Source: Deltaproteobacteria bacterium | GTDB taxonomy: Bacteria; Myxococcota; UBA727; VGSZ01 | Length of the DNA stretch: 64,000 nucleotides | Direction: 5' to 3' | Assembly: GCA_016177705.1 (NCBI GenBank) | Contig: JACOUT010000002.1 | Coordinates: 339,604-403,603, forward strand | Shown here: in pieces, positions 16,137 through 25,440 of the stretch | Numbering within the stretch: position 1 is the first letter of the stretch | Layout of the letters: every line of letters starts with the position of its first letter | Notes under the pieces: model-generated | Told to the model about the DNA's origin: nothing | Seen by the model: only the letters and a program-made list of their open reading frames with translations | Database searches by the model: none | Made by a program: the position numbers and the translations under genes

Positions 16137-18224
16137 GTGATTACGTCGCTCGTTGCGCTGGCGCTGGCCGCGACCGCCGACCCCTGCGCGCTGCGCCCGG
16201 CCATCCTCGAGGTGCGCGCCGCCGACGAGCCCCGCCGCCGCGAGCTGCTGACCACCTGGGCCAAGAAGGCACACGCACTCAAGGGCCGCGGTCGCGGCTG
16301 CGCGGCAGCGGTCGCGGCCGAGGCGGCGCGCCTGCTCGACGAGGGGGAGCACGCCGCCCGCTGGCTGCAGGAGGTCGAGGCCGATCTGCCCGAGCTGGTG
16401 CCGGTGCTCGACGGCCACCGCGCGCTCCTGCTCGCCCAGGCCGGCCGCAGCGACGAGGCGCGGGCCATCGAGCTCTCCGAGGCCGTGAGCGAGGAGCGCA
16501 AGGCGCGCCTCGCGCTCGCGCTCGCGCTTGCCGACAAGGACCAGACGGCAGTGGACGTGGCGCTCACCAAGCTCGACGACGCCCCCGCGCTCGCCCTCGC
16601 ATGCGACCGCGGCAAGCGCTCGTCCTGCGAACGGCTCTTGCTCGAGCAGCCGCGCTCCGCCGAGGCGCGCGCGCGCGAGGACGCGTGGCAGAGCCGGTGG
16701 TCCACGCGGGGCCTCGCGGAGCGCGGGCGCGCGCTCATCAGAACCGCGCGGCCGGCCCGCGCCGTGCTCGAGCTGTCGGCCTACGCGCAGCCATTGGAGG
16801 CGGCGCCGGCGGACGTCGACGAGCTCGGCGTGCAGCTCGTCACCGCGTTGGTGCGCGCTGATCGTGTCGACGAGGCGCTCGCGCGCTCGGCGACGCTGGT
16901 CGCGGTGCCGCAACCGAGCGACGCCGTGCGCAAGGTGCGCGCCTGGGCGCTGTCGAAGGCCGGGCGCTACCTCGAGTCACAAGCGGCGTGGGCCGCGCTC
17001 GCGGCCGCGACGACCGACCCCGCGCTCGCCGCCGAGGCGCGCTTCTACGACGGCTTCGCGCGCTACGAGGCCGGTGAGCTCGAGGGCGCGCGCACCTTCC
17101 TGCTCTCGACGGCGCTGGCCGAGGGATCGCCGCTGCTCGGCTCGAGCTTCGAGCCGATGGCGCGCTGGTACGCCGCCTTCACCGCGCTCTTGCTCGCGCG
17201 CCACGCCGACGCCGTGCCCGTGCTCGAGGAGCTGGTGGCGCGCTTCCCGTCGGACCGCGAGGTGGTGAAGCACCGCTACTGGCTGGCGCGGGCCAGGGTG
17301 GCGGCAGGTGACGACGTGCGCGGCACCGAGGAGCTGAGCAAGCTCGCGGCCGACGAGCCCACCGACTTCTACGGGCTGCTTGCGCGCCGGCGCTTGGCGC
17401 TGCCGCCGCTCAAAGGCGCCAAGCTGCCCGCCGACGCGGTGGCCAGGGCCGCGATGGGAAGCGCGGCGGGCACCGGCACGGACGCGGCGCGCGCGCGCCT
17501 GCTGTACGCGCTCGGCTTCGACGAGGACGCGCGCGCGACGGCGCGCGGCACCGGCACCGACCTGGCTGCCGTGGGGCTGTGCCAGGCCATCGAGGACTGG
17601 CACTGGGGCTACCGCCGCGGCGCCGGCTTCCTGCCCCTGCCCCGCGTCAACGGCACCACCCTGAAGAAGAGCGTCGGCTGGCGCGTGTCGTACGCCACGC
17701 CGTGGCCGAAAGACGTCGAGGCGGCGACCGCGAAGGCCGGCGTCCCCTCGTCGTTCGCCTACGCCATCATGCGCACCGAGAGCGGCTTCGATCCACGCGC
17801 CGTCTCGGTGGCGGGCGCGCAGGGGGTCATCCAGCTCCTGCCGTCGGCCGCGCGCGGCGCCGCCGCGCTCGCCGGCCGTCCCGCGAGCGACGCCGAGCGC
17901 ATCTTCGAGCCCGCGGTCGCGCTCGACCTCGGCGCGGCGCTGCTCGGCACCGAGCGACGTGAGTTCGGCTCGCTCTTGCTCGCCGCCGCCGCCTACAACG
18001 GCGGCGCCCCCAACGTGGCACGCTGGCTCGCCGAGTTCCGATCGCTCGAGCTCGAGCTGTTCATCGAGCGCATCCCGTTTCGCGAGACGCGCGACTACGT
18101 CAAGCGCGTGCTCGCCGTCGAGGCAATGTACCGCGCGCTCGCCGGCGGCGCGCTCGCGCTCGAGCTGCCCGAGACGCTGCCGGCGCCACCCGAGCAGCTC
18201 ACGCACTTCCCCGTCGACGAATAG
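16137..18224 (+). CDS. Soluble lytic murein transglycosylase (Slt type)
   Basis: A 695-residue exported enzyme cutting glycan strands of peptidoglycan to 1,6-anhydro products. A short signal peptide (ITSLVALALAATADP) leads into a long Ala/Leu/Glu-rich helical region (about 20-500) like the superhelical U and L domains of Slt70. The catalytic domain (about 525-680) has the key Glu 548 in MRTESGFDP, then GAQGVIQLLPSAA and AAAYNGGAPNVARWL, all family motifs. The GTG start lies 19 bases after the response regulator stop, so it may belong to the same transcription unit and be one of its targets. It is convergent with the next gene, three bases apart. Confidence 0.91.
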   Translation: MITSLVALALAATADPCALRPAILEVRAADEPRRRELLTTWAKKAHALKGRGRGCAAAVAAEAARLLDEGEHAARWLQEVEADLPELVPVLDGHRALLLAQAGRSDEARAIELSEAVSEERKARLALALALADKDQTAVDVALTKLDDAPALALACDRGKRSSCERLLLEQPRSAEARAREDAWQSRWSTRGLAERGRALIRTARPARAVLELSAYAQPLEAAPADVDELGVQLVTALVRADRVDEALARSATLVAVPQPSDAVRKVRAWALSKAGRYLESQAAWAALAAATTDPALAAEARFYDGFARYEAGELEGARTFLLSTALAEGSPLLGSSFEPMARWYAAFTALLLARHADAVPVLEELVARFPSDREVVKHRYWLARARVAAGDDVRGTEELSKLAADEPTDFYGLLARRRLALPPLKGAKLPADAVARAAMGSAAGTGTDAARARLLYALGFDEDARATARGTGTDLAAVGLCQAIEDWHWGYRRGAGFLPLPRVNGTTLKKSVGWRVSYATPWPKDVEAATAKAGVPSSFAYAIMRTESGFDPRAVSVAGAQGVIQLLPSAARGAAALAGRPASDAERIFEPAVALDLGAALLGTERREFGSLLLAAAAYNGGAPNVARWLAEFRSLELELFIERIPFRETRDYVKRVLAVEAMYRALAGGALALELPETLPAPPEQLTHFPVDE

Positions 18225-18227
18225 CGG

Positions 18228-21200
18228 TTACGAGCGATAGGTCTCGACGCGGCCGAGCCGGTCGGTGAGCTGCTCGAGGCGCTCAGAGAGCTGCTTGATG
18301 CGCTGCAGCTTGTCGGCGATCTCCGCTTCCTTGAGCGCGTTGTCCTTCTCGAGCGTCTCGACCCGCTGCTTGAGCGAGCTGATCTCGGCCTCGACCTCGG
18401 GCGCGCGCTTGCCGGCCTCGAGGTCGGTCTTCATGCGCTGCACCTCGGCGAGCGCTTGGTTGTGCGCCACGCGCGACTTGGTCAGCTCCTCGTCGACGGC
18501 GATGCGCCGCTGCGTCTCGGCTGTGGCGCGGCTCTGCTGCGCCGCGGTGTCGGCGAGCAGGCTGTCGCGCTCGCGCTCGGCCGATGCCAGCGTGCCCGAC
18601 AGGCGCTCGATCTCGGCCAGCTTGAGCATGGCCTCGCTGCGCGCTTCGGCCGCCTGCTCCTTCAAAACCTTCAGCTCGCCCTCGAGGCCGGCGACGGCCT
18701 CACCGGCGGCACGCAGGCGCGCGGTCAGCTCCTGGTCCTTCTTGCCAAGCTCGCCCTGCGCGTGCGCGAGCGCCGCCTCGGCGACGCTGACGCGCTCGCC
18801 GAGCCCCTGGCCGTCGTTGAGCGCCGCCGCCGAGCGCAGCCGCTCCGCTTCGAGCGCCGCCTCCTGCTCCTCCTTCCGGGCGCGGAAGGTGGCGCGCGCG
18901 TCCTCCAGCTCGGCGGCGAGCAGGCTCGCGTAGGAGCGCGCCTCGGCCGCCACCTGCTGCGCCTCCGAGAGCTGCGCGTCGAGCAGGTCGGCGCGGGTGC
19001 GCTCGACCGCCAACCGCTCTTGCGCCTCGGCCAGGATGCCGACCGCCAGCTCCGCGCGAGCCCCGGACGCGGCGGCGCGCGCGTCGGTCGCCTCGAGCTC
19101 GCCGCGCATGCGCTTGCGCAGCTCGACGATGTGCTGCTGCGCCTCCTCCAGCTCGGCGGCGCGCAGATCGCCGCGCGCGCGCTCCTGCGACAGCGCCTGA
19201 TGCGCCTCCGCGAGCTCCTCGTGGAACAGGTCGCCGCGCGCGCGCTCGACGTCGAGCAGCGAGCGCGCCTCGCCGAGGGCGGCGCGCAGCATGGCGGCCT
19301 CGGCGTGCTTCCTGTCGTAGTCGGTGCGGCCCTCCTCGAGCGAGACCTGCACGATCGAGAGCTGGGTGGCCTGCCGCGACAGCGCCGCCCCCGCCTCGTC
19401 GAGCGCGGCCTGCAGCAGCTCGGCGCGCGCCGCAAGCCGCGACAGCTCGCCGCGATCGGCGTCGTGCGCCAGCCGCGCCACCCGCAGCTCCTCCTCGGCG
19501 CGGGCCACCTGGCCGGCGGCGTCGTCGGCGTGCTCCGCCTCCTCCACGGCCTCGAGCTCGAGGAAGCGCACGCGCTCGCGCGTCGCCTGGTGCGCGGCGC
19601 GCTCCTCGTCGAGCAGCGCGGCATGCGCGGCGGCCGCGTTGGCGGCCTCGTCGTTGTCGCGCTGGCGCTCGGTGCGCGCGGCGGCGAGCTCGGCCACGGC
19701 GCGCTCGACCTCGGCGCGCGCCCGTTCGAGGTCGCCGAGCGCCGCCAGGTTCTTCTGGCCGAGCTCGTCTTCGCGCCGCTTGTGCTGCGCACGCTCTACC
19801 TCGATGCCTTGCAGGCGCTGGCGCGCCTCGGCCAGGGCCTTGTGCTGCACGTCCGCCTGCTCGCGGCCGCGTTGCAGCTCGGACGAGGCCGCGCTCAGCT
19901 CGTCTTTCAGCGACGCCATCTCCCGTTCGCGCGCCGCCACCACCTGCTTGAGCGTGTCGCGCTGGCCTGCGATCTCGTGCAGGCCGTCGCGCGCCGCGAC
20001 CAATTGCTTCTGCGACTCCTCGAGCGCCGCCTGCGCGGCGCGCTGCCGCTTCTCGCGCTCGTCGAGCGCGCGCTGCAGGTCGGCGGCGCCTTGGCGCGCC
20101 TCGTCGAGCGCCTGCTGGGTCGCGCGTGAGCGCTCGTCGAGCGCCTCGGCGTGCGCCTGCGCCTGGTCGGCGCGCGCGCGCTGGGTCTCGGCCTCGCCGC
20201 GGTGCTGTTCGCGCTCGCCCACCAGCGTCTTGACGCCGTCGGCCAGACGGCGGGCGTCCGCCTCGAGCTCGTCATGCCGCGCCTGCATCGCCGCGACGCG
20301 CGCCTGCTGCTCTTCGTCCCGCGCCTGCTGCTCGACGTCGCGCGCTTGCCTCGCAGCGTCTCGCGCCTCCTGTTCGCTGGTGAGCTGGGCCAGCATGCGC
20401 TCGGCCAGCGTTCGCTCGGCCAGCTCGACCTGCTCGGCCAGCTCGCCTCGCTCGCGTTCGAGCTGCGCCTGTGCCTCGCCCAAAAGGACGCGCTCACGTT
20501 CGAGCAGCGCCCGCGTCTCGTCGAGCGCGCGCTCGAGCGCGAGCACCTGCGCCTGGTGCGTGGCTACGGCGGCGTCGAGCATCGAGCGCTCCGCCGCCGC
20601 GCGCTCGCCCTGGTCGGCGAGCTGCGCGCGCGTGGCGCCGAGCGCGGTCTCGAGCTCGCTCTTGCGGCCGTCGAACGACAGGAGCGCGTCTTCCAGCTCG
20701 CCGATGCGCAGGCGCGCGACCTCGTGCGCCTCCTCGAGGATGCGGCCGCGGTTCTGCCAGGTGACCAGCTCGCCCTCGACGCGCGCGATGTGCTCGACCA
20801 ACTGCGCGCGCTCGTCGCGCAGCGCGACCAGCGCGGCGGCGGCGCCTTCTGCCGCCGTCAGCGCCTCGCCACCTGCGCGCACGGAGCGCTCGAGCTCCGC
20901 CACCGCCTCGAGCAAGCGCCGACGCTCCTCGGAGAGGGTGGCCAGCGTGGCGTCGCGCGCCGCCACCGCCGCCTCCAAGCCCTCGAGGAAGGCCAGGGCC
21001 TCGTCGCGCTCCCTGGTCCGTTGCTCGAGCGACTCGACCAGGCCGCCGATGTCGCCGCGCAGGCGCTCCATACGACCGGCGATCTCGAGCAGCGCCGCCT
21101 CTTGCGCCGCCGCCTGTTCGCGCAGCGCCTCACGCTCCTCGTCGGCGGCGGCGGTGGTCGCGACCGGCGCAGGCGCCGGCTCGGGGGCGGGCGTCGGTGG

Positions 21201-21992
21201 CACCGTGATCGGCGTCGGCGCGGGCTCGCCGCGCGGCAGTACGCGGTCGAGCAGCTCGTGAAACGGCACCTGCACGAGCGCGACGTCCTCGATGACGGGC
21301 ACGGCGTTGCCGAAGGAGAACAGGTAGTGGCCTGCCGGCTCGGCGGTGCCGCTCATCAGCGCGGTGTTGGGCGAGACGCCATCCCCGCTCGGCTCGACGT
21401 CGTAGGAGCCGAACAGGAAGCCGAGCAGCAGGCTCTGAAAGTAGACCTGCACGACCTCGAACTGCAGCTTGAGCGCCTCGACGAGCCCGCGGTAGCCGAG
21501 CGGCCCCGCGCCGATGCCGGCCGCGGAGCGCTCGCCACCCACCGGCGCCTCGTCGGCCGGGCCGCCGAGGATGGCGTGCAGGCCGCGGATCTGCTCGGCG
21601 CGCAGCGCGGTGATGGCGAAGCCGTCGTCGGAGAGCAGGCGCGCGATGTCGGTGAGGCGGAAGGTCTGCCCGGCGGCAAGCGCGGCCGGCAGCGAGAAGT
21701 CGACGACCAGGTCGAAGGCGCCGTCGTCACCCGGCAAGACCCCGGGCCGGATGACGCGGAAGTCGACGCGCTCGAGCTGGTTCGCGGCGCGCAGCCCCTC
21801 GACCAGCTCCTTGTCGTCGTGCGCGCACACCACGCGGCTGGCGCCGAGCTCGATGAGGAAGCGCGCGACGCTGTCGGTGCACGCGCCCACCTCGAGCACG
21901 CGACGCCCCTGGATCACCGGCTCCAAAAAGAGGAGCCGTGACAGCTCCTCGGGAAGCCGGGCGCCCTCTCGGAAAAGATCGGAGCGACCCAC
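18228..21992 (-). CDS. Methyltransferase-like domain fused to a very long coiled coil
   Basis: A protein of about 1254 residues. The N-terminal ~220 residues resemble a class I SAM methyltransferase fold: RRVLEVGACTDSVARFLIELGA (motif I), an acidic motif II region (VVCAHDDKELVEGL) and FDLVVDFSLP (motif IV-like). A Pro/Ala linker follows (about 255-290), then nearly 950 residues of Glu/Ala/Arg/Gln-rich heptads, clearly coiled coil, ending in a leucine-rich repeat-like tail (IKQLSERLEQLTDRLGRVE). This could be a filament- or scaffold-like protein. GTG 21992 begins the conserved-looking part; a TTG at 22010 is possible. It is the last of a co-oriented run that starts with tdk. Confidence 0.8.
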   Translation of the reverse strand: MGRSDLFREGARLPEELSRLLFLEPVIQGRRVLEVGACTDSVARFLIELGASRVVCAHDDKELVEGLRAANQLERVDFRVIRPGVLPGDDGAFDLVVDFSLPAALAAGQTFRLTDIARLLSDDGFAITALRAEQIRGLHAILGGPADEAPVGGERSAAGIGAGPLGYRGLVEALKLQFEVVQVYFQSLLLGFLFGSYDVEPSGDGVSPNTALMSGTAEPAGHYLFSFGNAVPVIEDVALVQVPFHELLDRVLPRGEPAPTPITVPPTPAPEPAPAPVATTAAADEEREALREQAAAQEAALLEIAGRMERLRGDIGGLVESLEQRTRERDEALAFLEGLEAAVAARDATLATLSEERRRLLEAVAELERSVRAGGEALTAAEGAAAALVALRDERAQLVEHIARVEGELVTWQNRGRILEEAHEVARLRIGELEDALLSFDGRKSELETALGATRAQLADQGERAAAERSMLDAAVATHQAQVLALERALDETRALLERERVLLGEAQAQLERERGELAEQVELAERTLAERMLAQLTSEQEARDAARQARDVEQQARDEEQQARVAAMQARHDELEADARRLADGVKTLVGEREQHRGEAETQRARADQAQAHAEALDERSRATQQALDEARQGAADLQRALDEREKRQRAAQAALEESQKQLVAARDGLHEIAGQRDTLKQVVAAREREMASLKDELSAASSELQRGREQADVQHKALAEARQRLQGIEVERAQHKRREDELGQKNLAALGDLERARAEVERAVAELAAARTERQRDNDEAANAAAAHAALLDEERAAHQATRERVRFLELEAVEEAEHADDAAGQVARAEEELRVARLAHDADRGELSRLAARAELLQAALDEAGAALSRQATQLSIVQVSLEEGRTDYDRKHAEAAMLRAALGEARSLLDVERARGDLFHEELAEAHQALSQERARGDLRAAELEEAQQHIVELRKRMRGELEATDARAAASGARAELAVGILAEAQERLAVERTRADLLDAQLSEAQQVAAEARSYASLLAAELEDARATFRARKEEQEAALEAERLRSAAALNDGQGLGERVSVAEAALAHAQGELGKKDQELTARLRAAGEAVAGLEGELKVLKEQAAEARSEAMLKLAEIERLSGTLASAERERDSLLADTAAQQSRATAETQRRIAVDEELTKSRVAHNQALAEVQRMKTDLEAGKRAPEVEAEISSLKQRVETLEKDNALKEAEIADKLQRIKQLSERLEQLTDRLGRVETYRS

Positions 21993-22081
21993 GATGACCG
22001 TGGATAGCAAGGGCCCCGCCGTGGCGGAAGCGCGGCGGCCCCTGGGGGGCGCGATCCGCCGTGCTCATCGCCGGCGGGAGG

Positions 22082-23260
22082 TCATTCGATGGTGCGGCGC
22101 GGCACCACGGCGCCGACGATGCGGTCGCCGCCCTCGCGCTTGGCAGCCTCCACGGCGGCGTCGCAACGCCACAGGAAGCCGAGGGCGTCCTCGTCGGCGC
22201 CGCCCAGGGTGGCCACGCCCACCGACAGCGGCAGCTCGAGCCCGTCGAGGCCCGGGATGGGCTCCTGCAGCGTGCGCACCAGCCGTTTGGCCAGGCCGCG
22301 CGCGTTGTTGGCCGGGGTCATGGGCAGGACCACCGCCAGCTCGTCGGCGCCGAGGCGCACCGGCAGGTCGGCGGCGCGCAGCGCGCCGCGCAAGCGGCGG
22401 CCGCACTCGACCAGCACCCGATCGCCGACCGCGCGGCCGCGCGCGGCGTTGATGGCGGCCAGCCCGTCGACGTCGACGATGATGAGCGACAGCTCGGTGC
22501 CGTAGCGACGCGCCACCTCCACCTCACGCGGCAGCGCCAGCAAGAGCGACAGGCGGCTGCCGAGGCCGGTGAGCGGGTCGGTGGTCGCCTCGATGAGTGA
22601 GCGCGCCTGCTCGAGGTCCTGCGCGATCGAGTCGGCGGCGACGGTCAGGCGCTCCTGGTCGGCGGGCGAGAACGCGCGGATCTCGCGTCGCGAGGCGGTC
22701 ACCACGCCGAGGATCCGCCCGCCGTAGCGCAACGGCACCGCCACGAGCGAGCCGATCTCGGTGCGTTGGCCGTAGAGCCGCGCGAAGCGCGGATCGCGCG
22801 GCGCGTCCGCGATGCAGATGGCCTCGCCGCGAAGCGCCACCTGACCCGCCACGCCGTCGCCAAGCTCGAAGGTGACCAGCCCCTGGTCGACCGTGGCCAG
22901 CCCGTGAGAGCCGATCAAGGTGAGCCGCGCGGGCAGCAGGTCGTCGCCGGCGTCCAAACGGAGCAGCGTCAGCGTGTCCGCCTGCACCATGGTGGCGACC
23001 TCGGAAGCGACACGGTGCATGTTGGCGCGCGGCACGCCCTGCCGATCGCGCACCGACACCAGGCAGGTGACCCGGAAGAGCGCGCGCGTCAGGCTGCCGT
23101 CTTCGTCGACGCCGGGCGGCAGCTCGAGGCCGGGCACCAGCCGGCGCGGGCCGGTCGACTCGTCGCTACGCTCGTGCTCGCTCTCGGCGGTCGCCGGCCC
23201 CGCCGCCTCCTGCGACTGCCCGTGGCGGCGCATCTTCTTCTTCTCGGCGTTTCGTCCCAC
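22082..23260 (-). CDS. GAF-GGDEF protein with a GADEL signature
   Basis: A 392-residue soluble protein. After a charged N-terminus (1-50) there is a GAF-type sensor domain (about 75-220: TLTLLRLD, GDGVAGQVAL, IGSLVAVPLRYGGRILGVVTA). A diguanylate cyclase fold follows (DPLTGLGSRLSLLLAL from about 230, LSLIIVDVDGLAAIN). The catalytic GG(D/E)EF motif reads G304-A-D-E-L308, which may reduce or remove cyclic-di-GMP synthesis. The inhibitory RxxD site is not obvious. Degenerate GGDEF domains often act as nucleotide or protein sensors. It lies 45 bases after hpt and may be cotranscribed with the nucleotide-salvage genes. Confidence 0.88.
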   Translation of the reverse strand: MGRNAEKKKMRRHGQSQEAAGPATAESEHERSDESTGPRRLVPGLELPPGVDEDGSLTRALFRVTCLVSVRDRQGVPRANMHRVASEVATMVQADTLTLLRLDAGDDLLPARLTLIGSHGLATVDQGLVTFELGDGVAGQVALRGEAICIADAPRDPRFARLYGQRTEIGSLVAVPLRYGGRILGVVTASRREIRAFSPADQERLTVAADSIAQDLEQARSLIEATTDPLTGLGSRLSLLLALPREVEVARRYGTELSLIIVDVDGLAAINAARGRAVGDRVLVECGRRLRGALRAADLPVRLGADELAVVLPMTPANNARGLAKRLVRTLQEPIPGLDGLELPLSVGVATLGGADEDALGFLWRCDAAVEAAKREGGDRIVGAVVPRRTIE

Positions 23261-23305
23261 GTCATGCTCGTTGGTAATGCCGGCTCGGCAGGGAATGCGT
23301 GCGAA

Positions 23306-23851
23306 TCAGGAGGTGACCACGCCGATGTACGGCAGGTTGCGATAGCGCCCAGCAGCGTCGAGCCCGTAGCCGACCACGAACTTGTCCTCGATGGAGAAGC
23401 CCAGGTAGTCGACCTTGACGCCGGCTTGGTTCTTGGTGGGCTTTTCGAGCAGCGACGCGAGCTTGATGGACGCCGGGTGGCGCGTGTGCAGGTTCTCGAG
23501 CAGGTACTTCATGGTCAGCCCGGTATCGACGATGTCCTCGACGATCAGCACGTGCTTGCCCGCGATGGGTCGGCTGAGGTCTTGCGTGAGCTGCACCACG
23601 CCCGAGGACTCGGTGGCGTCGCCGTAGGAGGAGAGGGCGATGAAGTCCACCGTCACCGGCAGGTCGATCCGCCGCACCAGATCGGCGAGGAACACGAAGC
23701 TGCCCTTCAAGATGCCGATGCACACCAGCTCGTCGGCGCCGAGCTTGGCGTCGTAGTCGCGCGTAATCTGCTGGCCGAGCGCGGCCACGCGCGCGGCCAC
23801 CTGCTCGGTCGAGAGCATCACCTCGAGGTTCTTCTGATCGAAAAAGCCCAT
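23306..23851 (-). CDS. hpt: Hypoxanthine phosphoribosyltransferase
   Basis: HPRT converts hypoxanthine or guanine plus PRPP to IMP or GMP in purine salvage. The 181-residue product has the right length and the family landmarks: [19 protein letters not shown], the flexible loop serine region [13 protein letters not shown], the PRPP-binding [18 protein letters not shown], and the late [20 protein letters not shown] with the base-contact residues. ATG 23851 has a GGAG site nearby; an upstream GTG in the same frame is less likely. It sits between a UPRT-like gene (28-base gap) and the GGDEF gene, in a nucleotide-salvage cluster. Confidence 0.95.
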   Translation of the reverse strand: MGFFDQKNLEVMLSTEQVAARVAALGQQITRDYDAKLGADELVCIGILKGSFVFLADLVRRIDLPVTVDFIALSSYGDATESSGVVQLTQDLSRPIAGKHVLIVEDIVDTGLTMKYLLENLHTRHPASIKLASLLEKPTKNQAGVKVDYLGFSIEDKFVVGYGLDAAGRYRNLPYIGVVTS

Positions 23852-23879
23852 CGTCGCTCCAACAGTCACGCACCGCAGC

Positions 23880-24716
23880 TCAGCAGTAGGCGTTGTTCAT
23901 GATCTCGCCGAAGCCGCCGCCGCCCGGCACGATGTACTGCTTCTCGGTCAGGCCGCTCTCCTCGTCCCAGCGCGCGCCCGGCTTCTCGCGCAGCACCGCC
24001 GGCGACGACGCGCCGCGATCGAGCCGCACCGCGTAGACCACCACGTCCGGGTGCGCGCGCGTGATGCGCCGCAGGTACTCGGGCGTCACGATCAGGTTGA
24101 CGCACACGTATCTGCGCGCGCGCCCCGGCACCTTGTCCTTGTAGTAGCGGATGGCCTCGTCGAGCGAGCCACCGGTGGCGCCCATCGGGTCGGGGAACAA
24201 CACCATGGCACTGTCGACGTCGCCGCCGATCTTGGAGTCGCCGAAGCGCGAGCCAGTGACGTGGCCGGCGGCGTCGGTCATACGGCTCATGACGACGTGA
24301 TCCTGGCGCACCAGCTTGGGGTTCAAGGTCTTGTTCAGGAAGTCGTAGCAGACCTGGCTCGGCAAGGTGCCCGCGCGCATGATGTTGACGCTGACCGCGC
24401 GCTGCTCGGTGTCGAGCACCTCGCCGGTCCAGGTGCCGCGCTCCGACGAGGCAGCCATGCGCGTGACCACGCTCTTGACCACGCGCGGGAACTCGCCGTT
24501 CAAGACCGCCTTGATCAGGTAGCGGTACTGATCGCGCACCACCTCGTTGATGGCCGGCTGCTGCGTGCCCTCGGCGCACAGGAAGGCCAGGTGCGTGAGC
24601 AGGAACGGATCGGCCAGGATGTGCACCTGCGGCCCGTACGCATGCTCGAGCTCACCCTCGCGCGCGGTGACGTGTCGGTAGGCGGCGTCCGCAAAGGGGT
24701 TGTTCGGCTCGCTCAT
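23880..24716 (-). CDS. Divergent uracil phosphoribosyltransferase-like protein
   Basis: A 278-residue member of the PRTase superfamily. The UPRT features are [11 protein letters not shown] (compare the family MRAG segment), the PRPP motif [11 protein letters not shown] (typical DPMLATGGS), and a Gly-rich C-terminus [10 protein letters not shown] where UPRT usually reads PGLGDAGDR. It is about 70 residues longer than standard Upp, and the uracil-site tail is altered, so substrate choice is uncertain. Neighbours tdk (four-base overlap) and hpt support a role in nucleotide salvage. The start ATG 24716 lies within the end of tdk. Confidence 0.8.
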   Translation of the reverse strand: MSEPNNPFADAAYRHVTAREGELEHAYGPQVHILADPFLLTHLAFLCAEGTQQPAINEVVRDQYRYLIKAVLNGEFPRVVKSVVTRMAASSERGTWTGEVLDTEQRAVSVNIMRAGTLPSQVCYDFLNKTLNPKLVRQDHVVMSRMTDAAGHVTGSRFGDSKIGGDVDSAMVLFPDPMGATGGSLDEAIRYYKDKVPGRARRYVCVNLIVTPEYLRRITRAHPDVVVYAVRLDRGASSPAVLREKPGARWDEESGLTEKQYIVPGGGGFGEIMNNAYC

Positions 24717-25363
24717 CGATCCTCCCGCCCCGGCGGTCGCGACGGAACGTCGATGCCCTGCACGTAGCAGCTCCGACAGCGCGCCTCGTAGGAGTCGCCA
24801 CCGCCCACCAACACCTGCTCGGCGGTGGCCGGCCCGGCGCGCGAGATACGCGCCGCCTCGGGGTGGACGCGCTGGCTCTTCGACGCCGGACCGCCGCACA
24901 CCATGCACACCGACAGCTGCTTGGTGACCACCTCCGCCGTGCACAGCAAGCGCGGCATGGGGCCGAAGGGGCGGCCGAGGTAGTCCTGATCGAGCCCGGC
25001 GACCACCACGCGCGCGCCGCGGTCGGCCAGGCGTTCGACGACGTCGACCAGGCCCTCGTCGAAGAACTGCGCCTCGTCGATACCGACCACGGAGATACGC
25101 GCGCCCTGCTCGCGCAGCGCCGGCTCGATCTGGCTGCTCTTCTCGAGCGGCACGCTTTTGATGCGCAAGGACGAGTGGCTGACCACGTCGGTGGCGTCGT
25201 AGCGATCGTCGATCTTCGGCTTGACCACCACCACGCCCTGGCGCGCGATCTGCGCGCGCCGCAGCCGGCGGATCAGCTCCTCGGTCTTGCCCGAGAACAT
25301 CGGCCCGCAAATGACCTCGACGTGGCCGCGGTGCAGATCGGGGCGAGGGCCGGGGTCGCTCAT
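24713..25363 (-). CDS. tdk: Thymidine kinase (type II, TK1-like)
   Basis: Thymidine kinase phosphorylates thymidine to dTMP. The 216-residue product has the P-loop GPMFSGKTEELIRRL (about 20-34), the DDRYDAT segment, VVGIDEAQFF (Walker B-like, catalytic Glu), GLDQDYLGRPFGPMP, and two zinc pairs (CMVC and CRSC) in the lasso region. All match the TK1 family. It is the first gene of the salvage run tdk, UPRT-like, hpt, GGDEF, methyltransferase-coiled coil, with the next start overlapping its stop. Confidence 0.95.
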   Translation of the reverse strand: MSDPGPRPDLHRGHVEVICGPMFSGKTEELIRRLRRAQIARQGVVVVKPKIDDRYDATDVVSHSSLRIKSVPLEKSSQIEPALREQGARISVVGIDEAQFFDEGLVDVVERLADRGARVVVAGLDQDYLGRPFGPMPRLLCTAEVVTKQLSVCMVCGGPASKSQRVHPEAARISRAGPATAEQVLVGGGDSYEARCRSCYVQGIDVPSRPPGREDR

Positions 25364-25440
25364 GGCGGCGCAGCATGGGCGGCGGCGGCGCCGGGGTCAA
25401 CCGCGCGCGCGATCGCGTCCGACAGCGCCGGCGCCGCAGA

